From Datura wrightii (Eukaryota; Streptophyta; Magnoliopsida; Solanales; Solanaceae): 64,000 bases of DNA. The position numbers were made by a program, and so were the translations under genes. The notes below the pieces were generated by a model, which made no database searches, was not told the DNA's origin, and worked only from the letters and a program-made list of their open reading frames with translations. The DNA lies in the NCBI GenBank assembly GCA_035772735.1, contig JASDFA010000003.1, positions 31,798,001 to 31,862,000 on the forward strand. The letters run 5' to 3'. Positions 1 to 11,639 of the stretch are shown in pieces (within the stretch, counting starts at the first letter, position 1; the number at the start of each line of letters is the position of its first letter).

Positions 1-137
1 TATTAACTTGCAATCTAAAACGATTGTTGCAGCCTTAACTTGAATTGTCTTATTTCGATTAGCTATGTGTGAGTCTTCATGTGCGTGAGATGTAACAGAG
101 TTGTTCGAGGATGAACAAGGCTTTAAGTGTGGGGTAG
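1..137 (+). mobile_element. 3' internal end of an Athila/Tat-like LTR retrotransposon
   Basis: Noncoding sequence running into a purine-rich stretch (AAGTGTGGGG, 125-134) directly before a likely LTR start at 138. A GAGGATGAACAAG-type segment followed by a TTTAAGTGTGGGG tract is the usual layout at the 3' end of Athila/Tat-like plant gypsy elements (family knowledge). The body of the element lies left of the window, so the lineage cannot be confirmed from coding sequence. Confidence 0.45.
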
Positions 138-167
138 TGATCTTTGGCATAATTACATGTCCAAGTG

Positions 168-293
168 CTAACCAACATGATTAGTCCTTGTTTATAGGTG
201 TAAAATGCTTAATTATATTCTCATGTGATTTTGAACATTTTTGGGTATGCACTAACCAACATGATTAGTCCTTGTTTTGTAGGTGTAAAATGC
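168..293 (+). repeat. Short direct repeat inside the LTR (two copies)
   Basis: A segment of about 40 bases beginning near CTAACCAACATGATTAGTCC occurs at about 168-208 and again at about 250-292, with small differences. It is a local duplication near the LTR start; no function is visible. Confidence 0.75.
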
Positions 294-527
294 ATATAAG
301 AGACTAAATAATGATGGTTGAAGTGAAGGAATGGAGTTCGGATCGGATTGCAAAATATTGCAAGTGGACATGTCATGGAAAGGCTGGCTGAGCCAGGCAG
401 CGTGCCACGCCCAGCACTATGCCAAGCTCTTCCATCAGCGCAACCAGTGGCATGCCATGCTGGGCGACGCGCACCAGTTCAACGCGAGGACCTGCCGAGG
501 GAAAATTTCAGTGGGAATACGCGTTGC

Positions 528-575
528 CTCCGTGTCACAGATGAAAATCATGGCGTTAGGTTCTGTGACACGGAG
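528..575. repeat. Perfect 13 bp inverted repeat (hairpin)
   Basis: CTCCGTGTCACAG at 528-540 is matched by its exact reverse complement CTGTGACACGGAG at 563-575, with a 22-base loop. It lies about 40 bases upstream of the TATA-like box of the LTR, so it may be a U3 regulatory palindrome or an RNA hairpin if transcribed. Confidence 0.8.
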
Positions 576-616
576 CTAGTTCATGGCCGGCCAAAAATTG
601 CAATTTTCCCACTTAG

Positions 617-625
617 TATAAATTA
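617..625 (+). promoter_or_regulatory. Putative LTR TATA box
   Basis: TATAAATTA sits in the first half of the LTR, downstream of the GC-rich block, a plausible U3/R position. There is no transcript evidence and the call rests on sequence similarity only. Confidence 0.3.
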
Positions 626-1625
626 AACACTTAGCTCCTAAATTCATTGATCATGAAATATTTTTGGAAAACCGTAAAGGAGCGAAGGGAGAAGTGAAGA
701 ACTCTACCTAGGGTTCATTAGTTTTCATTCTCTTTTAACTACTCTTGTAAGTATCATACTCGAATTATGTTTTTGAGTATTTGTATGAACATGAGTGGCT
801 AAAACCCTTCCTCCAGGGTTGAGGCCACGTGATATGAATGCGATTGTTTAATTTTCATCTTTGGTTTGAGTTTTAGTTGTTGTTCTGTCTTGCATTCTTA
901 ATTATTGATGTTGTTATGATTGATCACCATGAAAACAAACTCGTTAAGCTTAGGCAAAAGCTTGAAAGAGTAACCCTAGGCTAGAACACAAGAATGTAGG
1001 GAGAACGTTCTTATCTTTACGATAGGATTTGCGATTAGAATAGAAATTATACCTAATTTTCCTTTCTTGGTTAACAAAACGGGAAGAGCTAGACACCAAC
1101 TTAGAATTGCCACATCACTGCTCATAGAAGTAGTTGTGAAGCTAAGTCAGGATAAATGATTAGAGGTAAGAAAGTCCATAATCAAGGGCACAAACTCCGT
1201 AAACCACATCCACGTAGTTAAATTGCCTACGAATTAGGACGTCACATCCCCGCTCAACGATGTAGGTGTGAGACTAATTTTTCATGTTTAAAGGCTCGAA
1301 AGACCATGAACATCGCATTTTAACTATTTGAGACAACAACTGAAGTTTTCATACTCGAACCATTGTGAATTGTAGCATTGCATGATTATTAAGCCTTAAC
1401 TCTAGTTGCTTCTTGTATTGTTTCTCGATTATTTTGTGATCACCCTTAGACTTGATTAGAATTTTATGAAATTTCTATAATCAACACTTGTGCATATTAA
1501 ATTAACACTTGAACTTGAATATTCGCTGAATTGGTTCAATCCTTGTGGGTTCGACATCCGGCTCTCAAAAAGGGCCGCTGTATTACTTGTACGACCGCAT
1601 ACACTTGCGCGTACGCTGGCGCACA

Positions 1626-3514
1626 AACAGTCTAGAAGGGAGTAATAAGGACTTCATAGGGAATAGTGAATGCATGTGCATAAGTGTAGGGTAACTGAGA
1701 CCCACAGTTTGATAAAGTAAGACTATAGCACTAACAACTCTCAATGAGGGGTTAAGGAGTGGGAACTCCATGACTTGGGATAGGACTGATTGTTATGTAA
1801 ATAGAATGTGATGAATTCCTTGGTGGGTAGTGATTGAGATCATGTTATTGGGTAGAATTCGGGAGCTTAAATTTCCCAAACCTTTATTTAAAAATAATAG
1901 ATTACTCTGTAATTATTGTTGTAGATTTTAAACATTCTGAGGCATTGAGGAAACGCAGGGCTCCAGTGGAGTAATTGGCATTTGAATCCTCCAATCGAGG
2001 TAGATTATGGTTTAGAAGGAGTTAGACTTTATATAATGACATGTATGTGCATGGAATGATAATGTGTTCCTCGGACACTAGTTGTTGTTAATAATTCACC
2101 TACTAAATTTAATTGATGAAATGAAATTAATATGATGTTGCTACTTATGCGGTGTGAAATTCAGTGTTTTGAATGTTATATGTGTTCTTTCATATTGTCA
2201 TGAAAGTTAACCATGAATTATAAAGATAATCAAGTTGAGGGAGGTAAGATGAGGCCTCCCAAAGGTCATGTCAATTGATTTAGTGGCAAAGTACTGAATT
2301 ATGAGAATGAAAGTGGATAACCTATTTTTTCCTGTGATGAGTGGCTCGTGCACGAGGGGAGCATCCAGGCGAGCGGTCGACGGGAGCATACAAATAAGCA
2401 GATGAGTGGGAGTGGGTACCACGTTGGTACAGTACATGAATTTCTAGAGTCCCCTATAGGTCATGACTGGAATGACAGAAGTAAGATCCTCTGGCATGTG
2501 TGTACAGTGATATTTAGTTTTGAATGATTATGATAATGTGATAGAGATGTGTGGCTGACACATCATCTATCGTTACGATACCAAATAGGATTCGAAGAAA
2601 AAAGATTGGTTAAAAAACTTGAGAACCTGAATAAAACTGAATTTCCTTGTTATACAGTTTATGTGTTAGAAATGTTGATGTGTTTGTGATGTTTTATCAT
2701 TTCTTGTAAAGTCACATTAGAATTCTTAATAAGTTGAGGGATCAATTATCAGGAGTCCATTGGATACTCTATGTAGTTAGTGGTGCATTGATTGTTGGAT
2801 TTACGACTATGTATAACTTGTATGGTTGTAATGAATTGAAAGTGGAGAATGGTTAAAAGAGAATTGCAAGTGTTCAGTTAAGTAAAGTTACTGCCAAGGC
2901 AGTACCACTACAACGGTCAAGTACCGCTGTGGCGAGGCCTAATCCAGTGAGTAGCTACCCGAACTCCTTACATTGATTGATTCTAGAATAAGTACTATTT
3001 AATGAATTTGTGTTTTGGTCTTGAATGTTATTATTTCATTGTATATGTGTTATTATTTAAGGTCGGCCAATAATGTCTACCAGTACATTGTGTCATACTG
3101 ATGCTATTCTTGTACTTCTTTTCTGAATGTAGACCCGATCCAGGGAGTTCATCTTGATCCCACCTGTAAAGCAGCAACGAGATAGTTGAAGGTGAGCGAA
3201 TCCAGATGTGCTGCTACTCTTCTATTGCTGAAGATGTCTTTTGTTCAGACATTAATTTTTTTTGAATTTTCTTAATTTACTCCTCTTTAAATTTTTCTAG
3301 GTGGATGTCCTTATGTAAATGACTTTCAGGTTCTGGGGATGTAATAGAAAATTTGATGTTATTTCCTTTTATTTAATTAAGACTTCCGCTATTTATCGTC
3401 TTATGTGATTTATTTGTATTGTTGGGAAGATTGAGTAATTAGTTGGGGATTCGTTGATTCACCCATCAGAGGGGATAGTTTAGGTGCCAATCACAGTCAC
3501 TTGGATTGTGATAA
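1626..3514. other. Degenerate repeat-derived DNA, right part LTR-like
   Basis: No coding sequence. The right part (about 2930-3514) has the feel of a gypsy LTR terminus: a segment with ACTTCCGCTATTTAT, then TTTAGGTGCCAATCACAG and an end near GGATTGTGATA, which parallels the ends of Del/Tekay LTRs in this window. No primer-binding site or target duplication is visible. The part from 1626 to 2930 I cannot classify. Confidence 0.3.
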
Positions 3515-3765
3515 AAAAGAAGGGGCAGAAGAAGAAAAAAAGACTCTAAAAATGGGAAAAAGAAAAAAAAGAAATTGAAAATGGAGGGGGGGGGGGGGGA
3601 GAAAAGAATGAGGGGAAGACAGAGAAGAAAGAAAAGAAAAAAGAAAAAAAAGACAACAAAAAGGAGAAAATAAAAATAGAAAAAGCAGTAAAAAGAAACA
3701 ATAAAGGAGAGGAGAGAATTAGAAAAAAAAAAGGAGGAACCTAGTGAGAAGAAAAAATGAGAGCA
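3515..3765 (+). repeat. Purine-only low-complexity tract with a G14 run
   Basis: About 250 bases made almost only of A and G, with a run of 14 G at 3586-3599. The complementary strand is nearly pure pyrimidine. Such tracts arise by replication slippage and can adopt triplex or G-rich structures. The assembled length of the G run may be unreliable. Confidence 0.9.
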
Positions 3766-5439
3766 TTTTTATTAACTCTCTCACAATCCTGCTTTTATAA
3801 AAGTATAATATTTTTGCTGTAATTTTTGGAGTTGGATTCGGATTTCTGATCGACGACTTGAGGTTATTGCTTGTGGTTTCGGTTGAGTTTTGATTCATGG
3901 AAATTTTTTTATTATATTGGAGAAAATCTATAAAAGGTCCATTCTTTTCTGTACTATTTCAATATATCTTCCTATTATATTTTGCTATAAATTTTTGAGT
4001 GTTCTATATTTGGTGCATCACCTTTGCTTGATATTGATACACGTTGATCTACTATGTCTTATTGGTTAGTCATAGAATTTCCAAAAGTTAATTTATTATA
4101 TTCATGAGATTTACTTGGACAAACATGATTATTTGAGTGATAGCTCGTTAATTTTATTAGTCTAATTTTGAATTTAAATGAAAGATCTCTTTGTCTTTTA
4201 AAATTATTTTTGTCACTTTATTCTATTGAGTCGTTAGTAGCATATCTAGGACTGATAACAAATTGTAAGCAAAATGTTAGGATTCTTAACTTTAGACGAG
4301 CAGAGACACATTTAATACACTTGTTTCTATTAAGAACACAGTTACACGTCTTCTTTTTTGAGATACTTAAAATAAATTCAAGTATGCGGTTAGACACTTG
4401 AAAAAGATTTTTAATAATTAAAGTTCATTAATATAAATCAAGGCATGTAAATAGAGATTATTAGGATCAATACACATGAGCGAAGAAAGTGTTATGCTTC
4501 TAAGCCGATGTATATCAAGTTCAGGAATGCAGTTGCATATTTCGATTAAGACCAAAAGAACTTCAATAATAAAAAGTATAAGCAAATCATGGCTTGTAAC
4601 ACAATTTATTCAGAAATAGATTAAGTCGAGTATAAGTCGATAAAAGCGACAGTACTAGAACCACGGACTCGGAGAGTGCTTGATACCTTCTGCACGACCA
4701 ACTAAATTGCTTATCCTAATTCTAGATCGTAGAGCAATACTAAGGAGTCAAATTTCTTTTGATTAGGGATTTAAATAAAAGGTGACTTGAAACACGAAAA
4801 CTCAATTTGAAGTGGAGACTCTATAAATAAACAACTATTTCTCAAAATGTCACTTTAATTGAAAAAATTCTTTTCAAAACTTTTTTTAGGCGGGGTAAAA
4901 ATAGGGGTGAGACACCTTGTTTGTCTCATTTACATTATTTGTGGGATGTAAATAAAAAGTCCCAGAAGTAGTCATAGTATTACTGATCACTATTTTCAAA
5001 GATAGCTAAAGCAAGTAAGAAGAAGGTAATACAAGCTAAGAATATATATCCAAAAGAATTAAGTAAATTGATTTAGAATAATTTAAAAGATAAGGACTTT
5101 ATAAGGAGTAACAATAGAATGAAGTTAAACATAAGAATTCAAATTGAGTTAATAATTAAAGATTCACGAGCACTAATGAAATGATCTATTTACCTCAAGT
5201 CTGCATGGTATTATTCATGAAGAAATAAGTCTTATATTTGATAATTCCAGTCAGACAAGGGAAGTTTATCCTACAATTTAGATGTCTATGTTATTTGCAA
5301 CACTAGTTGAAAGCTGGCATGTCCTATATTTTCAGGGGCTAAAAAATCAAGTATAGAGAGACTCAGAATAAACTAAATTTACAGAACCAACGAAACTAAA
5401 TCTAACAAATTATTCAAAGGTTATGGTAACAACAAAGTG
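3766..5439. other. AT-rich sequence with no recognisable feature
   Basis: Scanned on both strands: only short chance reading frames and no protein motif, RNA gene or element end that I recognise. A piece near 4880-4930 (AGGCGGGGTAAAAATAGGGG) looks transposon-derived but cannot be placed. Confidence 0.5.
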
Positions 5440-5514
5440 TAGTAGTAGTAACAAGAACAACAGTAACAACAACAACAATAATAACAATAAAAACAACAAC
5501 AACAATAATAATAT
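5440..5514 (+). repeat. AAC/AAT trinucleotide microsatellite
   Basis: Begins with GTAGTAGTA and continues as interrupted runs of AAC, AAT and AACAAT. It lies in noncoding DNA about 240 bases left of a gypsy 5' LTR. Confidence 0.9.
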
Positions 5515-5839
5515 TAGTCATAGTAGATAACTATCACTCTTTTTGATACATTTTCTGATAAGAAATGGTTCAAATTAGGCTTTAGTGCTGTCATTGACAT
5601 TTGACCTGTAAATGTCTCCGTAAACATTAATGTCAAGATAAGTACTAGCTTGGATAGGAGGAACTTTAGCCTAATTAGGAGGGACTTCATGACGAGTCCT
5701 AGAAATTTTCTTGACATGTATTTCAAGCATTGTTAGAATAATTTGATCTCCAAAATGTAATGCCCCAGAAACTCAAAGACTAGACCCGGGACTTAAAATA
5801 GAGATAACTGAAAAATCTGCATCAGGTCACGGAACAAGT

Positions 5840-6240
5840 CTTTCTGTGACCCGTGGGAGGTGATCACGAGTCATTAAGTGACTCGTGGTGGGGACTCTAG
5901 ACTTAGTTGAAAATGTGGAAAATAGGGTGACCACGGGTGTGACCACGAGTCGTGATATGATCCGTGGTCAATAACAAATTTAAGGTTGGGGAAAAGTTAG
6001 GCAGTTACCCTAACTATTAGTCACCACGAGTCATGGTCCATGCCATGACCCGTTAGGTGACCCGTGGTTCAGGATAGTTTGAGGAATTAAGATTTGGGCA
6101 ACCATGGGTGGGTCACCACGAGTCGTTGGGGGCACCATGAGTCGTGGTGTCCCTCGTGACCAATAAGAGGTTCTAGGCAGTGTACCTCACGAGTGTGACT
6201 ACGAGTCGTGGTCACTGGGCACGACATGGTTGGTCCCTCA
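5840..6240. repeat. Cluster of CACGAGTCGTGG palindromes in the LTR
   Basis: The near-palindromic core CCACGAGTCGTGG and degenerate forms (CCGTGG, ACTCGTGG, CATGAGTCGTGG) recur every few tens of bases. Clear sites include 5943-5955 and 6200-6211; the latter sits in a longer near-palindrome at 6195-6215. CACGAGTC (5865-5872) and GACTCGTGG (5880-5888) form a stem with a 7-base loop. Confidence 0.8.
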
Positions 6241-7750
6241 TGGAGGGGCCTGACAGTCAGTTTTCCTGTGAATTTCTTAAGGGTGTTTCAATAATTTTCT
6301 AACCTCCTATACTCTAAACTACATCATTTTGGTATATTTTAAGGGAATTTAGAGGGGTTAAATGGTTTTCTTCCTCATTTCCCCATTCAGGCTTTCAGAA
6401 AAACAACATAGATTTTCTCTCAAAGCATTTCAGAGCAAGAACTAGGGAAATCCATTTTCTCGGTTTCTTAAGGAAATTCTTTGGGCTTCTTCACCAGGTA
6501 TGTGGGAATTCAACAAGGGAATAGTTCATCCCTTTTGTCCCCAAAATCCTTCTTTGTTTTCTCTATTAGTGTTAGCCCTGAGACTTTCAAATGTGGCGAG
6601 ATTATATGTCAGACCTCGCTTAAATCATGTGAAATATTATTTATGTTAATTATAGATATTTTCACCAGTTTGTGACTAAAATGATATTTATTCTTGTGAA
6701 TTGAAATTTAGCCCTAGTCCTTGAGCGTAGAAAAATCTAGAATCTTATAATAGTGATTAAACAGTGAAATTCACTTGATTCCTTCAGTGTTGAGGGTTCC
6801 CATAATGTTAGTTGGTGTTGAAAATTTATTTAGATTGATGTCAACGCAGTTCAGTTAAAATGTTAGACTACTCAGTGTCAGTTAGAAATGTCAGCAGATT
6901 AGTTTGACTACAGAAATCCCCAAGGTGTCAGTAGTACCTCCCATTTATCAAAATCAGATTCAGAACTTAGTTTTAGTGTTTCATTAAGTGGTCATGAAAC
7001 TTTTAGGTAAGAAGCTCTGACCAGCCTTAGGACCCCAGCTTCAAATTATAGTTTGTTCTTTAGCGGTTACAACGCTTCCAGATAAGCAACTCTGACTAGT
7101 CTTAGAACGCAGTTACAGAATCCGGTCTGATAAGACTCTTAGGGTGCTTTCAGATATGTATCCCTGACTATTCTTGGGCTCTAATTTCGAGCTATCAGCT
7201 TAGTACTCAGTCTAGGACTATCCAGTGGGAGTAGAACTTAGCACCGTGTGAACCGGGGTTCCCGCGCAGCCAGGTTCCCAGGACTACGTTGCCACCGTAG
7301 GTTATAGTTTTATTAGCCTCATGGCCCCAAACTCTTGTGAACACCCAGTTCATGCCTTTATACCCTGGCAAGGTATATTGGGTCCTATCGATGGGGTGTA
7401 TACATCGAACTCCATATCTATCTCACATGGTTATATGTCGATTATAGACTCTCCCACTAGTCAGTTCAATATCAGTTTTGTCCAGTTCAGTTCAGTCTCA
7501 GGTTAGCTCAGTTCAAAACAGTTTCAAACTACTCAGTATAATTATGAGTTCAGTATAGCCTTATAGACTAGTATCTCAGATTCAAAGAATGTCTTTGACC
7601 ATCAGACAGGGTATTTCAGACCATCTCAGTTATTCAGTTCAGTAGCTTCAGTTGGTCATTGCATGTCTCTTCAGTTCAACACTTTTTATTTCTTGTGTAT
7701 GGTTTCTCTCACTTACTCAGTACATTTAAAGTACTGACCATACTTTTGTG

Positions 7751-7859
7751 CTATATCGTTTTATGATACAGCTACAAAATCTTAGTCTCAGGCTCGCTAG
7801 CCGATCTTTCTCAGAAGACTTCAGCTGTCCTATTTGGTGAATCCTCATCTTTCGAGGAC
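7751..7859 (+). repeat. Two stem-loops in the gypsy LTR
   Basis: Stem-loop 1: CTATATC (7751-7757), loop GTTTTAT, GATACAG (7765-7771), one mismatched pair. Stem-loop 2: ATCCTC (7841-7846), loop ATCTTTC, GAGGAC (7854-7859). Both have counterparts at 25810-25830 and 25896-25914 and at 60125-60145 and 60213-60231 in LTRs of another family. They lie about 300-410 bases before the LTR end, so R or U5 of the RNA is a possible location. Confidence 0.7.
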
Positions 7860-8168
7860 AAAGATTATTTTATTCAGTTTTTCTTTCTATTAGAGTTGGA
7901 GTGAGCTGGGGGCTTGTCCTAGCAACTCATCAGTTGTAGTGTCTTTCAGACATAGATATGGATTTTTAGACTTGTAGTTCTACTTAGATGTTTTTAAACT
8001 TTATGATCCAACTATATTTCACAAATTTTTTATAGTTTACTTGAAAACTTTCGCTATATTTTATGTTTACTTAGAATGCAAGTGATAGACTAGGGTTTGA
8101 CTTGGGAGTTACTTGTAACTCCAAGTACCGTGTCCCATCCAGGGTGTAAGCTCGGGGTGTGACAAACT

Positions 8169-8180
8169 TGGTATCAGAGC
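8169..8180 (+). other. Primer-binding site (initiator tRNA-Met)
   Basis: TGGTATCAGAGC, the classic complement of the plant tRNA-iMet 3' end, starts 4 bases after the LTR terminus GTGACA. This fixes the LTR boundary and the plus orientation of the element. Confidence 0.95.
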
Positions 8181-8383
8181 ACTAGGTTTAGAGTATCCTC
8201 GGATGTTTGAAAGCTGCATCGAGTAGAGTCCTTTTCTTGGGTATGAATCGCGCCACACTTATGACGGGAAGGCTACGAGATGTTATTAGGAAAGCTCCCT
8301 TTTATTCATACTCTTTATCGTGCATTGAATTTCAATTCTAGAATCATTCTCCTAACTCGTGCTCTGTTTTATTTCAGTGAATT

Positions 8384-9420
8384 ATGCCTCCGAGACGTGG
8401 TAATGGAAGAAGGGCCGGTAATGCCCACCGACCCATCCCACCAGCCCCGGTAGCCCCTTAGGACGACTCAGTGTCTACCGCAAAGTTCAGGGCGGCTATC
8501 CAACTGCTCTCTCAAACAGTTACCAACCAAGTGAACCAACAGGTGGTTCCAATCAACAATAATGTGTCTACAACAGCTGCCCGAGTTTGGGATTTTACTT
8601 GGATGAACCCTCCAAATTTCTACGGATCTAAGATGGGAGAGGACCCACAGGATTTTATGGACGAGATTAGAAAAATCACCCAGATTATGGGCGTCAGTCC
8701 CTCAGAAAGTGTCGACTTGGATGCCTACCAGCAAAAAGGGTAGCCCAGGTCTGGTACGAATAGTGGATGGAGGGGAGACCAGCGGGAGTAGGACCAATAG
8801 AATGGGAGGAATTCATTACAGCCGTCTTGGACAGATTCTTCCCTCGGGAGCTTAGGGAGGTAAAAGTAGCAGAGTTCATGAATCTGAGACAGGGAAACTA
8901 GACAGTAGAAGAATATGCTCTGGAGTTCACCAGGTTGTCCAAATACGCTCCAGAGATGGTGCCCGAGCCAAGGGGTCGCATGCTGAAGTTTGTTAATGGG
9001 GTGTCAAACTTGTTCCTCAAAGAGTGCAGGACAGCGATACCGATTAAGCATATCGACCTCTCTAGCCTTATTTTCTATTCCCAGCAGATTAAGGCAGAAA
9101 AACTGAGGGATATGGAGCGAAAGAACAAGCAGGAAAGGAATGGCCAATTAGATTATGGCCACCAGAGGTCTGGCGGTAGTAGCGCCCACAACAGCAGTAG
9201 TAGAGGGCTCCAACATCCAGCTCAGCCAGCGCCACTACCTTTCGGTCTCACCAGGATCGGAGGGGTGGAGCATTTGGCTCTCAGTCTCAAAGCTACAGTG
9301 CTGGCAACAGGTATTCAGCTTACCCTAAGTGTGGCAAGAACCACCCATGAGAGTGTCTTTAGGGTCGAAAGGGATATTTTGGTTGTGGAGAGCTTGGTCA
9401 TCGACTTAAGGAATTCCCGT
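8384..9420 (+). pseudogene. gag: gag pseudogene (capsid/nucleocapsid), gypsy
   Basis: The start ATG at 8384 follows the PBS leader and opens MPPRRGNGRR, a basic N-terminus usual for this lineage. An in-frame TAG at 8459 stops it at codon 26. The capsid region follows (FYGSKMGEDPQDFMDEI near 8620-8670), then a frameshift near 8740 and stops in place of glutamine or similar codons (near 8760 and 8900). The C-terminal part, from YALEFTRLSKYAPEM (8917-8961) on, is open for about 120 codons. A zinc-knuckle remnant (CGKNHP, then CGELGH) lies at about 9330-9405 in a shifted frame. The capsid would package element RNA. No functional protein is possible. Confidence 0.9.
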
Positions 9421-9536
9421 CAGCAAGACGGGGAAGATCACTATCCACTACCTCAGCATCTCCATCAAGCCGACCAGCTCAGCAGGCCAACCCTTCAGGT
9501 ACGGATGGTGGCCAGCGCCAAAACCATTTTTATGCA

Positions 9537-9830
9537 TTGTCTTCTCATCAGGATCAGGAGAGCTCACCTGACGTGGTCACGGGTATGTTACACCTTTTTC
9601 ATCTTGACGTGTATGCCCAACTAGATACAGGAGCCACACTATCATTCATGACTCCCTATGTAGCAGTCAGTTTGATATCAGTCCAGAGGTCCTCTCAGAA
9701 TCATTTTCAGTCTCCACCCCAGTTGGCGAGTCAGTTAGATCGAGTTGGGTGTATAGAAACTACCCAGTCTCAGTCTTCAATAAGGTCATTCCAGTTGATC
9801 TTGTGGAATTATACATGATCGATTTTGACC
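9537..9830 (+). pseudogene. Aspartic protease remnant, gypsy
   Basis: The active-site motif LDTGATLSF is readable at 9621-9647, with the catalytic aspartate codon at 9624-9626. It would cleave the gag-pol polyprotein. The frame is open for about 90 codons but is out of phase with the flanking gag and pol frames, and its C-terminal part is scrambled by indels. Confidence 0.85.
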
Positions 9831-9919
9831 TCATTCTTGACATGGATTAGTTACAATCCGGTTATACCTCAGTCGACTACAAAACTAGGGTCATCAGGTT
9901 TCAGTTTTCATATGAGCCA

Positions 9920-10860
9920 GTGTTAGAATCGACGGACAGTAGTTCAGCTCCTAAGGGTAGGTTTATTTCCAATCTTAATGCCAAAAAGCTTATTTCCAAA
10001 GGGTGCATTTACCATTTAGTGTGGGTCAAAGACTCTAGCTCTAAGACCCCAACTATCCAGTTAGTCCTAGTTGTCAGCAAATTTCCTGATGTGTTCCCCG
10101 AAGATCTTCCCGGAGTTCCTCTTGAACGGGAAATTGACTTCTATATAGACCTTCTCCCAGATACTCATCCCATCTCCATACCTCCTTATAGAATGGCTCT
10201 AGCCGAGCTTAAGGAGTTGAAGGAGCAGCTGAAAGACCTTCTTGATAAGGGTTTTATCAGACTCAGCATATCTCCCTGGGGTGCTCCAGTACTATTCGTG
10301 TGAAAGAAAGACAGTACCCTCAGAATGTGCATCGATTTTTGTTAGTTGAATAAGGTCACAGTCAAGAACAGCTATCCCTTACCCAGAATTGACGACTTGT
10401 TCGACCAACTTCAGGGAGCCAGCTGTTTCTCCACAATAGATCTCAAGTCGAGGTATCATCTGCTAAGAGTAAAAGAATGTGACATATCGAAAACAACTTT
10501 CAGGACTCGGTATGGTCACTATGAGTTTATAGTTATGTCCTTCGGACTAACGAATGCCCCTGCAACTTTTATGGACTTGATGAATAGAGTCTTCAAGCAG
10601 TATCTGCATATGTTCTTCATTGTATTTATCGATGACATTCCGGTATACTCCAGAAATGAGGAAGAGCATGCTAATCACTTGAGGATAGTGCTTTAGACAC
10701 TGAGGGACCTCCAGTTGTTCGCCAAGTTTAGAAAATACGAATTCTGGTTGAAGTCCGTGACATTTTTGGGTCACGTGGTCTCGAGTGAAGGTATTCAAGT
10801 TGTTCCTGAAAAGATAGCTGCGGTGAAAGACTAGCCCATACCTACCTCCCCAATCAAAAT
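9920..10860 (+). pseudogene. pol: Reverse transcriptase pseudogene, gypsy
   Basis: Open for about 127 codons from 9920, then TGA (10301) and TAG interruptions, then open again 10346-10693. Recognisable in order: VFPEDLPGVPLEREIDF, the LKDLLDKGFIR connection, YPLPRIDDLFDQLQGA, FSTIDLKSRYH with the first catalytic Asp, MSFGLTNAPATF, and the active site FIDD at 10625-10636. The DD pair of the catalytic centre is intact although the frame is broken. It would synthesise element cDNA. Confidence 0.93.
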
Positions 10861-11515
10861 TAGAAGTTTCTTGGGTCTAACTGGGTATTATCAACGCTTT
10901 ATGGAAGGTTTTTCTTCTATAGCATCCCCTCTGAGTCTGACTCAGAAGAAGGTGAAATTCCAGGTCAGATGCGTGTGAGAAGAGTTTATAGGAGTTAAAA
11001 AATCGACTCACTATCGCTCCAGTGTTGACCCTATCGGAAGGATCAGATGGGTTTGTAGTGTATTGCGACGCTTTCAGAGTTGGACTTGGTTGCATTTTGA
11101 TGCAGCGGGGCAAGGTGATAGCCTACGCCTCTAGACAACTCAAGGTTAATAAAAAGAATTATCCGACTTATGACCTGAAGTTGGAAGCGGTGGTGTTTGT
11201 GTTGAAAATATGGAGACACTACCTGTATGGGGCTCTCGTGGATGTTTTCACCGATCACAAGAGCCTCTAGTACGTGTTCAGTCAGAAAGATCTGAATCTT
11301 CGTCAAAGAAGGTGGTTGGAGCTACTGAAGGACTATGACATGAGTGTGTTGTATCACCCAAGCAAGAATGTGGTGGCTGATGCCCTAAGAAAAGTGTCTA
11401 TGGGGAGCGTGACTCATATAGAGAAAGGCAAAAAGGAACTGGCGAAGGATATTCACAGACTAGCCCGATTAGGGGTGCAGTTGGTTGATTCAGATGAGGG
11501 TGAAGTAGTTTTGTA
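10861..11515 (+). pseudogene. RNase H pseudogene, gypsy
   Basis: Follows RT directly. FLGLTGYYQRFM (about 10870-10905) closes the RT connection. After a frameshift near 10960, the RNase H core reads FVVYCDAF (11052-11075), YASRQLK, YPTYDLKLEAVVFVLKIWRHYLYG and FTDHKSL, then a TAG at 11268-11270 and DLNLRQRRWLELLKDYDM. It would remove the RNA strand of the hybrid. At least two disabling lesions are visible. Confidence 0.9.
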
Positions 11516-11639
11516 GAGTGGGTCAGATTCCTCTTTGGTTGTTGAATTTATGTCCAGACAGGATGAGGATCCCATCTTACATAAGATGAAGGAAGCGATT
11601 CTCAGAAAAGAGGTTGAGGCTTCTCCAAAGGGGGAGATG

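Larger units (their letters stand above)
138..1625 (+). mobile_element. Probable 3' LTR, Athila/Tat-like gypsy
   Basis: Starts with TGATCTTTGG right after a polypurine-like tract and ends near GTACGCTGGCGCACA. The last 70 bases (TTCGACATCCGGCTCTC, then a TACACTTGCGCG motif) resemble the 3' ends of Athila-like LTRs. No primer-binding site follows, which fits a 3' LTR rather than a 5' LTR. It contains a TATA-like box (617-625), a GC-rich block (380-500), a short duplication and a 13 bp inverted repeat. No target duplication can be tested because the left end is missing. The exact right boundary is uncertain by about 15 bases. Confidence 0.5.
5756..8164 (+). mobile_element. 5' LTR of the Tekay-like gypsy element
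   Basis: About 2.4 kb, opening TGTAATGCCCC and closing GGGTGTGACA (TG...CA ends). The start matches the 3' LTR start at 13212 (TGTAATTCCC) and the following 700 bases align with it. The first 500 bases are dense in CACGAGTCGTGG palindromes. Two stem-loops lie at 7751-7771 and 7841-7859. The LTR would carry promoter and polyadenylation signals, but I cannot place the transcription start. Confidence 0.93.

Noticed and set aside
331..626. Two overlapping 82- and 92-codon frames at the LTR start
   Set aside because: They lie in the GC-rich block of the LTR, where stop codons are rare. No motif, and both overlap the inverted repeat and the TATA-like region.
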